Below are positions 7,840 through 16,309 of a stretch of DNA of 64,000 nt, piece by piece (the first letter of the stretch is position 1; the number at the start of each line of letters is the position of its first letter). A model generated the notes under the pieces. The model was not told the origin of the DNA. It searched no databases and saw nothing but the letters and a program-made list of their open reading frames with translations. This stretch comes from Leptolyngbya subtilissima AS-A7 (GTDB taxonomy: Bacteria > Cyanobacteriota > Cyanobacteriia > Phormidesmidales > Phormidesmidaceae), in contig NZ_JAMPKY010000001.1 in the NCBI RefSeq assembly GCF_039962255.1, positions 806,001 through 870,000 on the forward strand, read 5' to 3'. A program made the translations under genes and the position numbers.

Positions 7840-10152
7840 ATGGCACAGCGCATTTTGCTCAATCTGGGCCAGGGGGATTGGCACACGGGCTTTGCCAGCG
7901 TCACTGCTCAGCTTTGGGAAAATGAGCTGCCCCCCATTCAGTTTGTGGGCAGTTTGCCGCCGTGCCCCCACCTAGCCACCCAGTATCAGCGCTGGCAGCA
8001 GCTTTATGAAGCGATCTACGGTAGCCAAAGCCGCTGGCGACGAGCTCCGTCGCCGTTTGAGTTTGAGTCGACGACGGTCACCAATGTTTCGCACCACGAG
8101 TTTGAAACCCTCTGCACTTCCCTGCACAGCGAGCTAAACCAGTGGTTAATGGCGACCACCTTTGCGCCCATCGAGCGCCGCCTGCGCACCCACCTCTCAG
8201 CTCAGGCGGCCATTCAAGTGATGCTCACCGCCCAAGCTAAATCGGTGCTGCGCTTTCCATGGGGGCTGTGGCAGCTGTTTGAAGACTATCCCAAAGCAGA
8301 ACTTTCCCTCAGTCTGCCCGACTATCACCGCGCCCTCAAGCAGACCCAAGGCAACCCCACCGGGGGGGTCAGCATCCTGGCGGTGCTGGGCAACGACACC
8401 GATATCGATGTAGAAACGGATCGGCAGATTTTAAGCCAGTTGCCCCAGGCCCAGGTGACACTCTTGGCCCAGCCTAGCCTAAGCGAATTACAACACCAGC
8501 TGTGGGAATTCTGCTGGGACATTCTGTTTTTTGCCGGGCACAGCACCAGTCAAGGCCAGGGTTATCTACAGGTCAACCAAACAGAATCACTGTCCATTGA
8601 ACAGCTCAAATACGCCCTGGGGCGCACGATTCAGAATGGCTTGCAGCTGGCCATTTTGAACTCCTGCGACGGGCTAGGGCTGGCCTGGACTCTGGCCGAC
8701 CTGCACCTGCCCCAAACGATTGTGATGCGGGAGCCGGTACCCGATGCGATCGCGCACCAGTTCCTCAAAGGGTTTTTGGCCTCGTTCGCCAGCGGCCAGC
8801 CGCTCTACAATGCTGTGCGCGAAGCTCGGGAAAAGCTCCACGGCCTAAGCGAACTAGGAATCTGTGCCGCCTGGCTGCCGGTAATTGTGCAAAATCCGGC
8901 AGAAGTGCCCCCCACCTGGTCCCAGCTAGCGAGTCAGCCCGTGGAAGTTCCCACTCCGATGATGCTGCCTCAGCCAAAGCCTGCTCGGCGTCGACTGGGA
9001 CTGGGCAGCCTGGCCGTCACAGTCACGATTTTAGCCCTGCGTTGGGCAGGCATTCTGCAACCGATCGAGCTGTGGACCTACGACACCTTGATGCGGTTGC
9101 GCCCAACCGAAACTCCTGACTCTCGCCTGGTGGTGGTGACGGTCGACGAAAACGACATCCAATCCCAAACTTCCTCAGACCGACGCGGTTCGGTGGCCGA
9201 TGAGATTCTGCACCAAGCCCTGACCATTTTGGCTGAGGGAGAACCTCGGACCATTGGCCTTGACCTGTACCGCGACTTTCCGGCCCGTGATCCGGCGTTG
9301 ATGGCAGCGCTGGGGCAGCCTAACCTGGTGGGGTTATGCAAAAGTCGGGATGTGACCGCAGGCTCGGTTGGCATCAGTCCGCCCCCAGAATTGCCCAACT
9401 CCCAGGTTGGCTTCAGTGATTTCATTGAAGAGCCTGACGGCCTTGTCAGGCGGCAGCTGCTGACCCTGACCCCAGATCCGGTTTCGCCCTGCACCTCGCC
9501 TTACGGCTTTGCCACATTGGTCGCCATTCACTATTTGCAAGCAGAGGGGGTGCAACCCAGGTTTACGGCCCAAGGCGATTTGCAAATTGGAAATGTGGTT
9601 TTCCCCCGACTAAACCAGCGCACGGGCGGGCTGCAACGCATGGACAATGGTGGCAACCAGCTGTTGCTTAATTACCGCGCCCTGTCGACCCCAAAGCAAA
9701 TTGCGGTGACGATCTCACTTCAAGAGCTTCTGGGTGGTCAGGTGAATCTAGAGCGGCTGCGCGATCGCATTGTCTTAATCGGCATCACTGCTCCCAGCGG
9801 TGGCGACTACTGGTCAACCCCCTACGGTGCCCAGGGCCAGACGCGCACGGCGGGCGTGTTCATGCAGGCTCAGATGATCAGCCAACTAATCAGCGCTGTG
9901 GAGGACGGTCGGCCTCTGATCTGGGTCTGGCCACAGTGGGCTGAAACGCTGTGTATTGCGCTGGGGGTGATCGCCGGTAGTTTGCTCGCCTGGCAGTGGA
10001 AATCGGCCAAGCTGGCGCTGGCTTGTGTGGTGACAGCAATCGCGTTAATCGCGATCGCTTGGGTAACCCTGTTAACGGGGGGCTGGCTACCCCTGTTGCC
10101 GACCTTACTAGCTCTAAATGGCAGCGCATGGGTCACCCGGACGCTAGAGTGA
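7840..10152 (+). CDS. CHAT-CHASE2 membrane protein
   Basis: A 770-aa fusion. The N-terminal half is a caspase-like CHAT protease domain with a visible His-Cys pair, H234 (FFAGHSTS) and C276 (LAILNSCDG). After a membrane segment near residues 390-405, an extracytoplasmic CHASE2 sensor domain follows (about 410-690; YDTLMRLRP, RIVLIGITAPS). The protein ends with closely spaced transmembrane helices (about 700-765). CHASE2 usually senses an external signal for an enzymatic output; here the output appears to be proteolysis in the cytoplasm, possibly acting on the sigma or DUF1822 protein encoded just upstream. No other output domain is attached. Confidence 0.85.
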   Translation: MAQRILLNLGQGDWHTGFASVTAQLWENELPPIQFVGSLPPCPHLATQYQRWQQLYEAIYGSQSRWRRAPSPFEFESTTVTNVSHHEFETLCTSLHSELNQWLMATTFAPIERRLRTHLSAQAAIQVMLTAQAKSVLRFPWGLWQLFEDYPKAELSLSLPDYHRALKQTQGNPTGGVSILAVLGNDTDIDVETDRQILSQLPQAQVTLLAQPSLSELQHQLWEFCWDILFFAGHSTSQGQGYLQVNQTESLSIEQLKYALGRTIQNGLQLAILNSCDGLGLAWTLADLHLPQTIVMREPVPDAIAHQFLKGFLASFASGQPLYNAVREAREKLHGLSELGICAAWLPVIVQNPAEVPPTWSQLASQPVEVPTPMMLPQPKPARRRLGLGSLAVTVTILALRWAGILQPIELWTYDTLMRLRPTETPDSRLVVVTVDENDIQSQTSSDRRGSVADEILHQALTILAEGEPRTIGLDLYRDFPARDPALMAALGQPNLVGLCKSRDVTAGSVGISPPPELPNSQVGFSDFIEEPDGLVRRQLLTLTPDPVSPCTSPYGFATLVAIHYLQAEGVQPRFTAQGDLQIGNVVFPRLNQRTGGLQRMDNGGNQLLLNYRALSTPKQIAVTISLQELLGGQVNLERLRDRIVLIGITAPSGGDYWSTPYGAQGQTRTAGVFMQAQMISQLISAVEDGRPLIWVWPQWAETLCIALGVIAGSLLAWQWKSAKLALACVVTAIALIAIAWVTLLTGGWLPLLPTLLALNGSAWVTRTLE

Positions 10153-10455
10153 ACTCCTTTTTTTGTTCGCCTACTTTTGCTATAGGGTTATTGCCAACGA
10201 GTACCTGCGGATGGAAATAGAGATCGCCGTTCTAAGGAGGCAGGACAACTATGTGAGGTCCTGGCTTGAGGCGGCTGTTGGCAGATTTAGCCTCAGCTTT
10301 TGAGGGGGACGACTCACTTCATAGTTGCTGAGCGCTGAGAAAAAGCCTAACGCTAAGCCTTAGCTTTGCTTCATAGAGTCTTTACGTTACAAAAGCGACA
10401 ATTCTTGGCCCTTGTCCTCCATACTTGGAAAACACTTCTTAGGGAGGGTGACAGA

Positions 10456-11187
10456 ATGACAGCAAGATGCGGCGTAAAGCGATCGCCCCTATTATCTGCC
10501 ATTGCCGTATTGGGGTTAGCCGCTACCATCTGGTTGCCCCTAGCCACCCTAGCCCGAGCGATGCCCACGCCTCCAGACCAGGGTGCACCGTCTGGTCGAC
10601 AGCGGGGCGGCGCGTCTCGAGGCGACTGTGCAGACTATCAAGGCCTCACAGCCCTGGTACCGGTGGTAGATGGCATCGTCTGGAGCCAGACCCATAGCCC
10701 TAACCCCAAGTTTTTCTTCCATGTGCCAAAAGCTCTCACCGCCGACATTCCTCTAGAACTGGTGGTGCAAGATAGCAACGATAACTATCTATTTCATCGA
10801 CAGTTCTCTGTCGATGCCCCATCTGGCATCCTTACCATACCGTTGACCTCCGAGGGGGCTGGTTTGATGCCTGGGGAAACCTACTCCTGGACGTTCTCAA
10901 TTTACTGCGATCTGGCCCGTCCCTCAGCGGCGGTGTCTGTCTTTGGCACCATTCGGCGGGTCGCTGACGCTGCTGTGCCCCTGTCGGATACATCACCCTC
11001 CACTCAGCCGCTCAAGTTGGCCCAGCAGTATGCCGCCGCCGGGCTCTGGCACGAGGCCATGGGGCTGACTCTATCAGTGGCCGAGCCCAACAATGCCGAC
11101 TATCTAGCTACCTTAACGTCTCTGCTAGAGTTGGCTGGACTAGCAGACCTCTCGCCAGCGGCCTTGGTATATGAGGTGCCTGAGTGA
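10456..11187 (+). CDS. DUF928 family secreted/periplasmic protein
   Basis: A 243-aa protein starting at an ATG with GGAGGG upstream; the same frame is open further back to a TTG at 10366 but lacks a ribosome site there. The N-terminus is a signal peptide (hydrophobic core ending near TLARA). The mature part has the DUF928 pattern: a Gly-rich lead (RQRGGASRGDC), TALVP, PKFFFHVP, GLMPGETYSWTFSIYC. DUF928 proteins commonly sit beside CHAT and TPS genes in cyanobacteria; their biochemical role is not established. It is separated by 303 bp from the CHAT-CHASE2 gene and 58 bp from tpsA. Confidence 0.8.
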   Translation: MTARCGVKRSPLLSAIAVLGLAATIWLPLATLARAMPTPPDQGAPSGRQRGGASRGDCADYQGLTALVPVVDGIVWSQTHSPNPKFFFHVPKALTADIPLELVVQDSNDNYLFHRQFSVDAPSGILTIPLTSEGAGLMPGETYSWTFSIYCDLARPSAAVSVFGTIRRVADAAVPLSDTSPSTQPLKLAQQYAAAGLWHEAMGLTLSVAEPNNADYLATLTSLLELAGLADLSPAALVYEVPE

Positions 11188-11248
11188 TATGGATAGCACT
11201 AAGGGGTACTGGCGAAGCCTCCCCCAAGGGACCTAGGGGGACGAGGTG

Positions 11249-14209
11249 ATGGGAATTTATCAACTAGATGTGATTCGCACCATTTGTCCTTTGGTCACAG
11301 GGGCAGGGTTTGTGCTTCTAGCAATGGTTTTGAGTCCCCCTCTAGTGCAGGCTCAGGTGACTCCAGACGCTACCCTACCATTAGAGGGCTCCACCGTTAC
11401 CTCTGACGGCACCACCTATCAGATCACTGGGGGGGCGACCAGGGGCAGCAACCTATTCCACAGTTTTGAGCAGTTTTCGGTGCCCGCTGGCACTACAGCG
11501 GTGTTTGTTAACGCTGACAACATCGCCAACATCCTCAGTCGCGTCACGGGCAGTACCCCGTCAGATCTTCAGGGTACGATTCAGGCGGGGGGTAACGCCA
11601 ACCTGTTTTTAATCAATCCGGCAGGTATGGTGTTCGGACCCAATGCCCGTTTGGATATTGGCGGCTCTTTTTTGGCTAGCACGGGGGAAGGGCTGCAGTT
11701 TGAGAATGGATTTGTCTACAGTACTGCCAATCCTGAGGTGCCGCCGCTGTTGACCATCAGCGCTCCCATCGGTCTCAACCTGAGCAATGCTCTAGGGAAT
11801 ATAGCGGTGGTCGGGGCAAACCTATCCGTTGCTGCCGACCAAACTCTGGCGCTAGTAGGCGGTGAAGTCTCTTTAACGGGAGCCCAGTTAGCGGCTCCTG
11901 GTGGACGGCTGCAAATTGGCAGTGGGCAACAGGCCAGTGAGTTAGGCCTCACAGTTGATCGGTCAGGATTTGAGGTGAACTTTGGTGGGATCAGCAGGGC
12001 TGGCAATATTCAACTGTCTAATCGGTCGGTCCTAAATGCTAGCGGCAGGGGTGGGGGTGCGATCGCACTCCAGGGACAAGCAATTACTTTGGCGAACCAG
12101 TCAGCCCTCCTTTCCGATACGCTGGGAGACCAAGATGGTCGTGGAGTTCAAATTGTCGCCGACCAGTTCCGATTACTGGATAGCTCCTACATCGGCGCGG
12201 CTACCTCAGGCAGCGGAGCGGGTAGCAGTATTGACGTTACGGCTAACGATATTGAAATTGTTGGGACTGCGATCGCGAACTACAAACTTGTAGAGTTTAA
12301 GATTTTTCTGGGCGCCAGGCAAATCAGCGATCGGGAGATTGGCGGTATTGCTGCCACAACGGTAGCCGCGGGGCGAGCCGGAGACATTTCCCTGAATGCT
12401 CGAAACATCCTGATCGATGAAGGCGTTTTGGTCTCAACGGAGTCGTTTGGCACAGGTAACGGCGGCGATATTGACATTACGGCAACAGAGTCGCTCAGCC
12501 TGACGGGGTCTGGGCTGTTGGGGGGCAGTCGAGTGTCCGGAATTCCCGTACTCACCCTCGAAGGCACCCCCAGTGGACTCGCTACCGGCGGCATCCCCGC
12601 CGGTAGCGGGGGCAATATCAATATCAACACAGCTCGACTCACCATTGCCGGTAACGGTGCCATTGGAGTCGGCACCCAAAGCGATCAAGACTCGGGCAAT
12701 CTTGTGATTAACGCCACGGAGTCGGTGACCTTGCAAGGCGGCAGCGTCGAGCCCTATATCTTCCCGACCCAGATCACCACAATCTCCCTAGGGGGTAGCG
12801 GGGCCGCAGGGGATATTCAAATCACCACCGGGCGTCTAGCACTGCTGGATGGAGCCTTGATGTTTGCCGACTCAGGGGTTAGAACCGTGGCTGGAATCAT
12901 TCCGTTGGGTGGCCCCGCAGGCAATGTCACCATTACCGCCACTGAATCGGTCGATATCATTGGCAGTCAACCCCTAGGCGCGAGTCTATTGTCAAGCACG
13001 GTTCGATCTAGAACCTTTACTGATGCACCAGCTGGCAGTGTCCAAATCACCACCCCCAATCTGACTTTGCGAGACGGAGGGCAAGTGACCAGCGCCACTC
13101 TAAATGAAGGGGCAGGCGGTGCCATTACTATCGATGCCGAAAATATATTTGTCTCAGGCGCTGCCAGCGAAGACGCCGATAGCATCAGCGGTATTTTTGC
13201 CAATTCAGGGACTGAACTCCTGGTTTCCTTCAACACCGGGGCGGTTGAGTCTGTACCCGCGAGCGGAGCAGGGGGAGCCATCACGATTAAGGCAAACACG
13301 CTAACCGTGCAAGACACCGCTGAGGTCACAGTCGGCAGTTTTGGCTCAGGGGAGGCCGGTAACCTTGCCATTACTGCTAATGCTATCCGTCTAGCTAACA
13401 ATGGCAGACTGACCGCCACGACAACCTCCGACAGAGGAGGCAATATCACGCTCACCGCCAACACTCTGACTTTAGACAACAGCAGCATTACCGCGAGTTC
13501 CGAAAGGGGCGATGGTGGCAACCTGACCTTTAATCTTCGAGATTTTCTCCTGCTGAGAAATGGCGGCCTGATTTCGACCGAAGCTGGTACCGCCGGGGCC
13601 GGAGGTAACGGCGGCAACATTAACCTCAACCTGCCCAACGGCTTCATCGTGGCTGTGCCGATTGAAAATAGCGACATTCGTGCCAATGCTTTCGAGGGTG
13701 ACGGCGGCAGCGTCACGATCACAGCCCAGAATCTGTTGGGCATTTCGTTTCGGCCCGATGTGCTCGATACACCGCTGAGCGACATCACAGCCAGTTCTCG
13801 TTTTGGCAACAGCGGCACGGTCACTATCAATGAACTTGCCCCCGATGTTGCCCAGGATGAGGTAGCGCTCCCCACTGAAACAGCCCCCACCGCCTTGGCC
13901 CAAGGCTGTCGCGCTCAGGGAGCGCAAGCGGGTAGCTTTGTTGTTACTGGACGTGGGGGATTACCTACAAACCCCGCTGACCTGCTCAGCGCCGATGCCG
14001 TCTGGCAAGATTTGGCCCCAATTTCTATTGGTGAGAGCAATACCGATCGCTCCTTTGATGCCCCTATGCCTGCCATGACCGCTCCTGATGCCCTTATGGT
14101 TGAAGCCCAAAGTTGGACTCGGGCTGAGGACGGCACGATCACGCTGCTGGCTAACGCTACGGCATCGCCAGATTATTTTGTGCCACGGGTAAATTGTTCG
14201 GGTGAATGA
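11249..14209 (+). CDS. TpsA-type exoprotein, filamentous haemagglutinin N-terminal domain
   Basis: A large secreted beta-helix protein of about 986 aa exported by two-partner secretion. It has a signal peptide (to about residue 37, ending VQAQ), then the TPS secretion domain with the NPAG motif (LINPAGMVFGPNARLDIGGSFLAS). The rest is repetitive Gly/Asn/Thr-rich right-handed beta-helix (GNITLTANTLTL-type repeats). The C-terminus has two Cys residues, one in the final CSGE. A GTG three bases upstream (11246) is an alternative start. The cognate transporter is probably the ShlB-type gene at 41.9 kb, about 27 kb away. A hairpin follows the stop. Confidence 0.85.
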   Translation: MGIYQLDVIRTICPLVTGAGFVLLAMVLSPPLVQAQVTPDATLPLEGSTVTSDGTTYQITGGATRGSNLFHSFEQFSVPAGTTAVFVNADNIANILSRVTGSTPSDLQGTIQAGGNANLFLINPAGMVFGPNARLDIGGSFLASTGEGLQFENGFVYSTANPEVPPLLTISAPIGLNLSNALGNIAVVGANLSVAADQTLALVGGEVSLTGAQLAAPGGRLQIGSGQQASELGLTVDRSGFEVNFGGISRAGNIQLSNRSVLNASGRGGGAIALQGQAITLANQSALLSDTLGDQDGRGVQIVADQFRLLDSSYIGAATSGSGAGSSIDVTANDIEIVGTAIANYKLVEFKIFLGARQISDREIGGIAATTVAAGRAGDISLNARNILIDEGVLVSTESFGTGNGGDIDITATESLSLTGSGLLGGSRVSGIPVLTLEGTPSGLATGGIPAGSGGNININTARLTIAGNGAIGVGTQSDQDSGNLVINATESVTLQGGSVEPYIFPTQITTISLGGSGAAGDIQITTGRLALLDGALMFADSGVRTVAGIIPLGGPAGNVTITATESVDIIGSQPLGASLLSSTVRSRTFTDAPAGSVQITTPNLTLRDGGQVTSATLNEGAGGAITIDAENIFVSGAASEDADSISGIFANSGTELLVSFNTGAVESVPASGAGGAITIKANTLTVQDTAEVTVGSFGSGEAGNLAITANAIRLANNGRLTATTTSDRGGNITLTANTLTLDNSSITASSERGDGGNLTFNLRDFLLLRNGGLISTEAGTAGAGGNGGNINLNLPNGFIVAVPIENSDIRANAFEGDGGSVTITAQNLLGISFRPDVLDTPLSDITASSRFGNSGTVTINELAPDVAQDEVALPTETAPTALAQGCRAQGAQAGSFVVTGRGGLPTNPADLLSADAVWQDLAPISIGESNTDRSFDAPMPAMTAPDALMVEAQSWTRAEDGTITLLANATASPDYFVPRVNCSGE

Positions 14210-14218
14210 GCGAAAAGC

Positions 14219-14268
14219 AAGGCAGTAATACAGTGCTGGTGCGATCGCAACTCCAGCACCACTGCCTT
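14219..14268 (+). terminator. Hairpin after tpsA
   Basis: Nested inverted repeats AAGGCAGT/ACTGCCTT and GTGCTGG/CCAGCAC form a two-part stem that starts 9 bp after the tpsA stop, with a HIP1 site in the loop. There is no T-run, so it may be a transcript-end stabiliser rather than a classic intrinsic terminator. Confidence 0.45.
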
Positions 14269-14549
14269 GTCGTACCAAAAGCATCCAAAAAAAGTTCAAA
14301 TGCAAGGCTGAGAGCTGCATATATGGTTCGGGTCAACCGTATATCTCAATTAGCGGTGTGCCGTTAGGAGGGAAGCTACGTCGTGGGGGAAGTCGCTAGC
14401 TCCTGCGATCGCACCTTGTCTCCCAATTCGGCAACCGCGCTAGGCCGCTCTGCACTTTTTCATCGGTGTTTGTTATGCCAAAGGTGGTTTTAATCATCTC
14501 TAGCAATGAGTACAAGTGCCAACACAAAGCTAATTAAGGAATACAGAAT
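14269..14549. other. Intergenic between tpsA and the 202-aa gene
   Basis: No gene, repeat or RNA recognised. It marks the junction between the first half of the two-partner-secretion locus and the CIS region; no integrase site or direct repeat was seen. Confidence 0.35.
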
Positions 14550-15158
14550 ATGACCATTGATGCAATAGGTGAACTTAACAATAAATGGGGCGTGTGTGGG
14601 TTCACAGGCGCACTGTATGCTCTTCACGAGAATAGGCCCACATTGGAGCAGAACAGGTTATCGAGTGCCGCACCAACCAAAACCCGCATGATCGCTGAGA
14701 TCAAATCTTTCTTACGGCAGTTGCAGGCTGATCGTAGAACGGAGATGCTGAATGAAATTGAGACCTTCACTAAAACCTTTCCAAATTACGAGGATTTTAC
14801 TATAACCAATTACATTAAGCGCATCAACGATGCAGTAAAGGTTACGGATGGAAATTTCGGCGATTTTTCCATAGCGATGCCGCCAGATGCGGTTGTAGCT
14901 TATCTAAATTACATTGGGTTTCCCAACGCAAAGAGATTACCGCTAAGTGCCGATTCGTTGAGCAAGAATGAACTGGTGCTAGGCCTTTCTAGAGGGACAA
15001 GTGAAACAGTACGTCACTATATCTATCGCAAAGGCACCACAATTTACAGTTGGGGACAACAGTTCGATAACATGACCCAACTCAATAGTTGGGTTCAATC
15101 CAAGGGTATACTTCGTTATAACGACGCCCCGTGCTTGGCTATATCACCTCGAGGGTGA
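14550..15158 (+). CDS. Unknown protein with possible papain-like Cys-His pair; candidate CIS cargo
   Basis: A 202-aa cytoplasmic-type protein with AAGGA upstream of its ATG, no signal peptide and no membrane segment. C17 lies at the start of a predicted helix in NKWGVCGFTGALYAL. H156 opens a predicted strand pair (VRHYIYRKGTTIYSWGQQFD) with D173 shortly after. Cys at a helix start followed by His on a strand is the layout of papain-like proteases such as C58 or NlpC types, but I cannot assign a family. It is transcribed towards the CIS operon from beside its distal end. Cargo or toxin for the CIS is an inference from position and fold pattern only. Confidence 0.5.
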   Translation: MTIDAIGELNNKWGVCGFTGALYALHENRPTLEQNRLSSAAPTKTRMIAEIKSFLRQLQADRRTEMLNEIETFTKTFPNYEDFTITNYIKRINDAVKVTDGNFGDFSIAMPPDAVVAYLNYIGFPNAKRLPLSADSLSKNELVLGLSRGTSETVRHYIYRKGTTIYSWGQQFDNMTQLNSWVQSKGILRYNDAPCLAISPRG

Positions 15159-15205
15159 GCTTCTATAGGGCATCTTGATTAATTGAGTTCTTTTTTAGTT
15201 TGACG

Positions 15206-15236
15206 TGAGACGAGTGATTTTACTTCGCTCGTCTCA
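15206..15236. terminator. Hairpin between convergent genes
   Basis: A perfect 9-bp inverted repeat TGAGACGAG/CTCGTCTCA with a 13-nt loop, placed between the stop of the 202-aa gene and the end of the CIS operon. It could end transcripts from both sides, although no T-run follows on either strand. Confidence 0.5.
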
Positions 15237-15305
15237 TAGGCTATTCAACTGTTGTACTTTATAGAGTAGATTGACCCTGATTTTGACAACACTAGCTTCC
15301 TTTTA

Positions 15306-15941
15306 CTAATTTTCATCGTTGGAGCTTTCCTCATTGCCGTTACTATCAATATCTGTTTTCCACCCGGTAATCTGATCAGACTTGGTTTGGCTATTTTGAA
15401 CTTGTCCGATCGTCCCAGTTGCAATAATAGTTTTTATTAGGGTAGCTTGATCAGGGGCAAGTTGGGTCATTTCAAGCTGACCGATCGCACAGAACCGAAG
15501 CCGCGATCGCACCTTGTCCCCATCATGTTTAGGGCTTGCACTCACTATCTGAATCTGGCGAAAACGATGGCGGGTGGAGATGGTGGAACTGCTGTAGTGA
15601 TGGGCACTATCGCTGAGCAGTTGGTTACAATCTGCCAGCCAGATCTGTTGATTCAGGCTGATTAATCCCATAATCAGCGAGGTGAGCTGTTCCACCTGAG
15701 CGTTACTCTTCCCCATCAGGTCAATCCAAAGTTCTTGCTGAAACTCGCGGCAGTCTTGATCCCGAGACCTATTTTGGTGGATGGGCAAAAACGTGATGTC
15801 GCCACCGTAGATAGCCACACAGGGCACTTTAAGGTTTTCAACCTGCTCTAGGGGCATGCCATGCCACTGTGCCTTGGGCACTACTTTTACCAAGTCATTT
15901 TGTAGCTGGATTTTAATTAGGTCGATCAGTGGATTGATCAC
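15306..15941 (-). CDS. CIS-associated protein, possible tail terminator
   Basis: A 211-aa protein, last in the CIS gene run. The N-terminal part (INPLIDLIKIQLQNDLVKVV) and the central FQQELWIDLMGKSN with a following helix resemble the alpha/beta layout of small phage tail-terminator or Pvc16-type proteins that cap the sheath end. The C-terminus is acidic and low in complexity (NGNEESSNDEN). The assignment is weak and rests on size, fold impression and the absence of another terminator candidate. It is probably co-transcribed with the 76-aa gene upstream. Confidence 0.45.
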   Translation of the reverse strand: MINPLIDLIKIQLQNDLVKVVPKAQWHGMPLEQVENLKVPCVAIYGGDITFLPIHQNRSRDQDCREFQQELWIDLMGKSNAQVEQLTSLIMGLISLNQQIWLADCNQLLSDSAHHYSSSTISTRHRFRQIQIVSASPKHDGDKVRSRLRFCAIGQLEMTQLAPDQATLIKTIIATGTIGQVQNSQTKSDQITGWKTDIDSNGNEESSNDEN

Positions 15942-15961
15942 AGCATCAACAGGTCATAACA

Positions 15962-16192
15962 TCAGGATCGATCAGCTTCAACGACGGTCTGAACAGGCTT
16001 CGCCTCAGCCGGGATGACCGAGGGGCTATCCTCAGCATTGGCTAGTTCTTCTAGAACCTGAATGGCACCACTAATTCGCAGCAAGGTATCGCGCAGGTTA
16101 GCCTGCTTGGCTTCGAGTCCTGCCAGCATTCTTTGTCCGGCTTCGTACTCAGTCTTGAGAGATTGGAGACGTTGTCGGATCTTTTCCTGCAT
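15962..16192 (-). CDS. Small coiled-coil protein of the CIS operon
   Basis: A 76-aa protein whose first 52 residues form a predicted heptad coiled coil (MQEKIRQRLQSLKTEYEAGQ onwards), followed by a flexible acidic tail. No family recognised. It lies between the fibre gene and the terminator-like gene on the same strand and could be a fibre chaperone or assembly factor. Confidence 0.55.
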   Translation of the reverse strand: MQEKIRQRLQSLKTEYEAGQRMLAGLEAKQANLRDTLLRISGAIQVLEELANAEDSPSVIPAEAKPVQTVVEADRS

Positions 16193-16309
16193 GCTAATTA
16201 ACTATTTTTAGAAGTATAAACCAAAGCTTAATATTGAGCCACTTAAACATGAATCTATTTCTTTCATTAAGTATTAACGTAACGTTGTCTCAATGAAAAA
16301 GTGTTAGGG

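Noticed and set aside
9078-9494. 138-aa minus-strand frame within the CHAT-CHASE2 gene
   Set aside because: A shadow of a well-supported gene, with no family features.
12967-13890. 307-aa minus-strand frame
   Set aside because: It is the antisense of the repetitive beta-helix coding region of the TpsA gene; low-complexity composition explains the long open frame.
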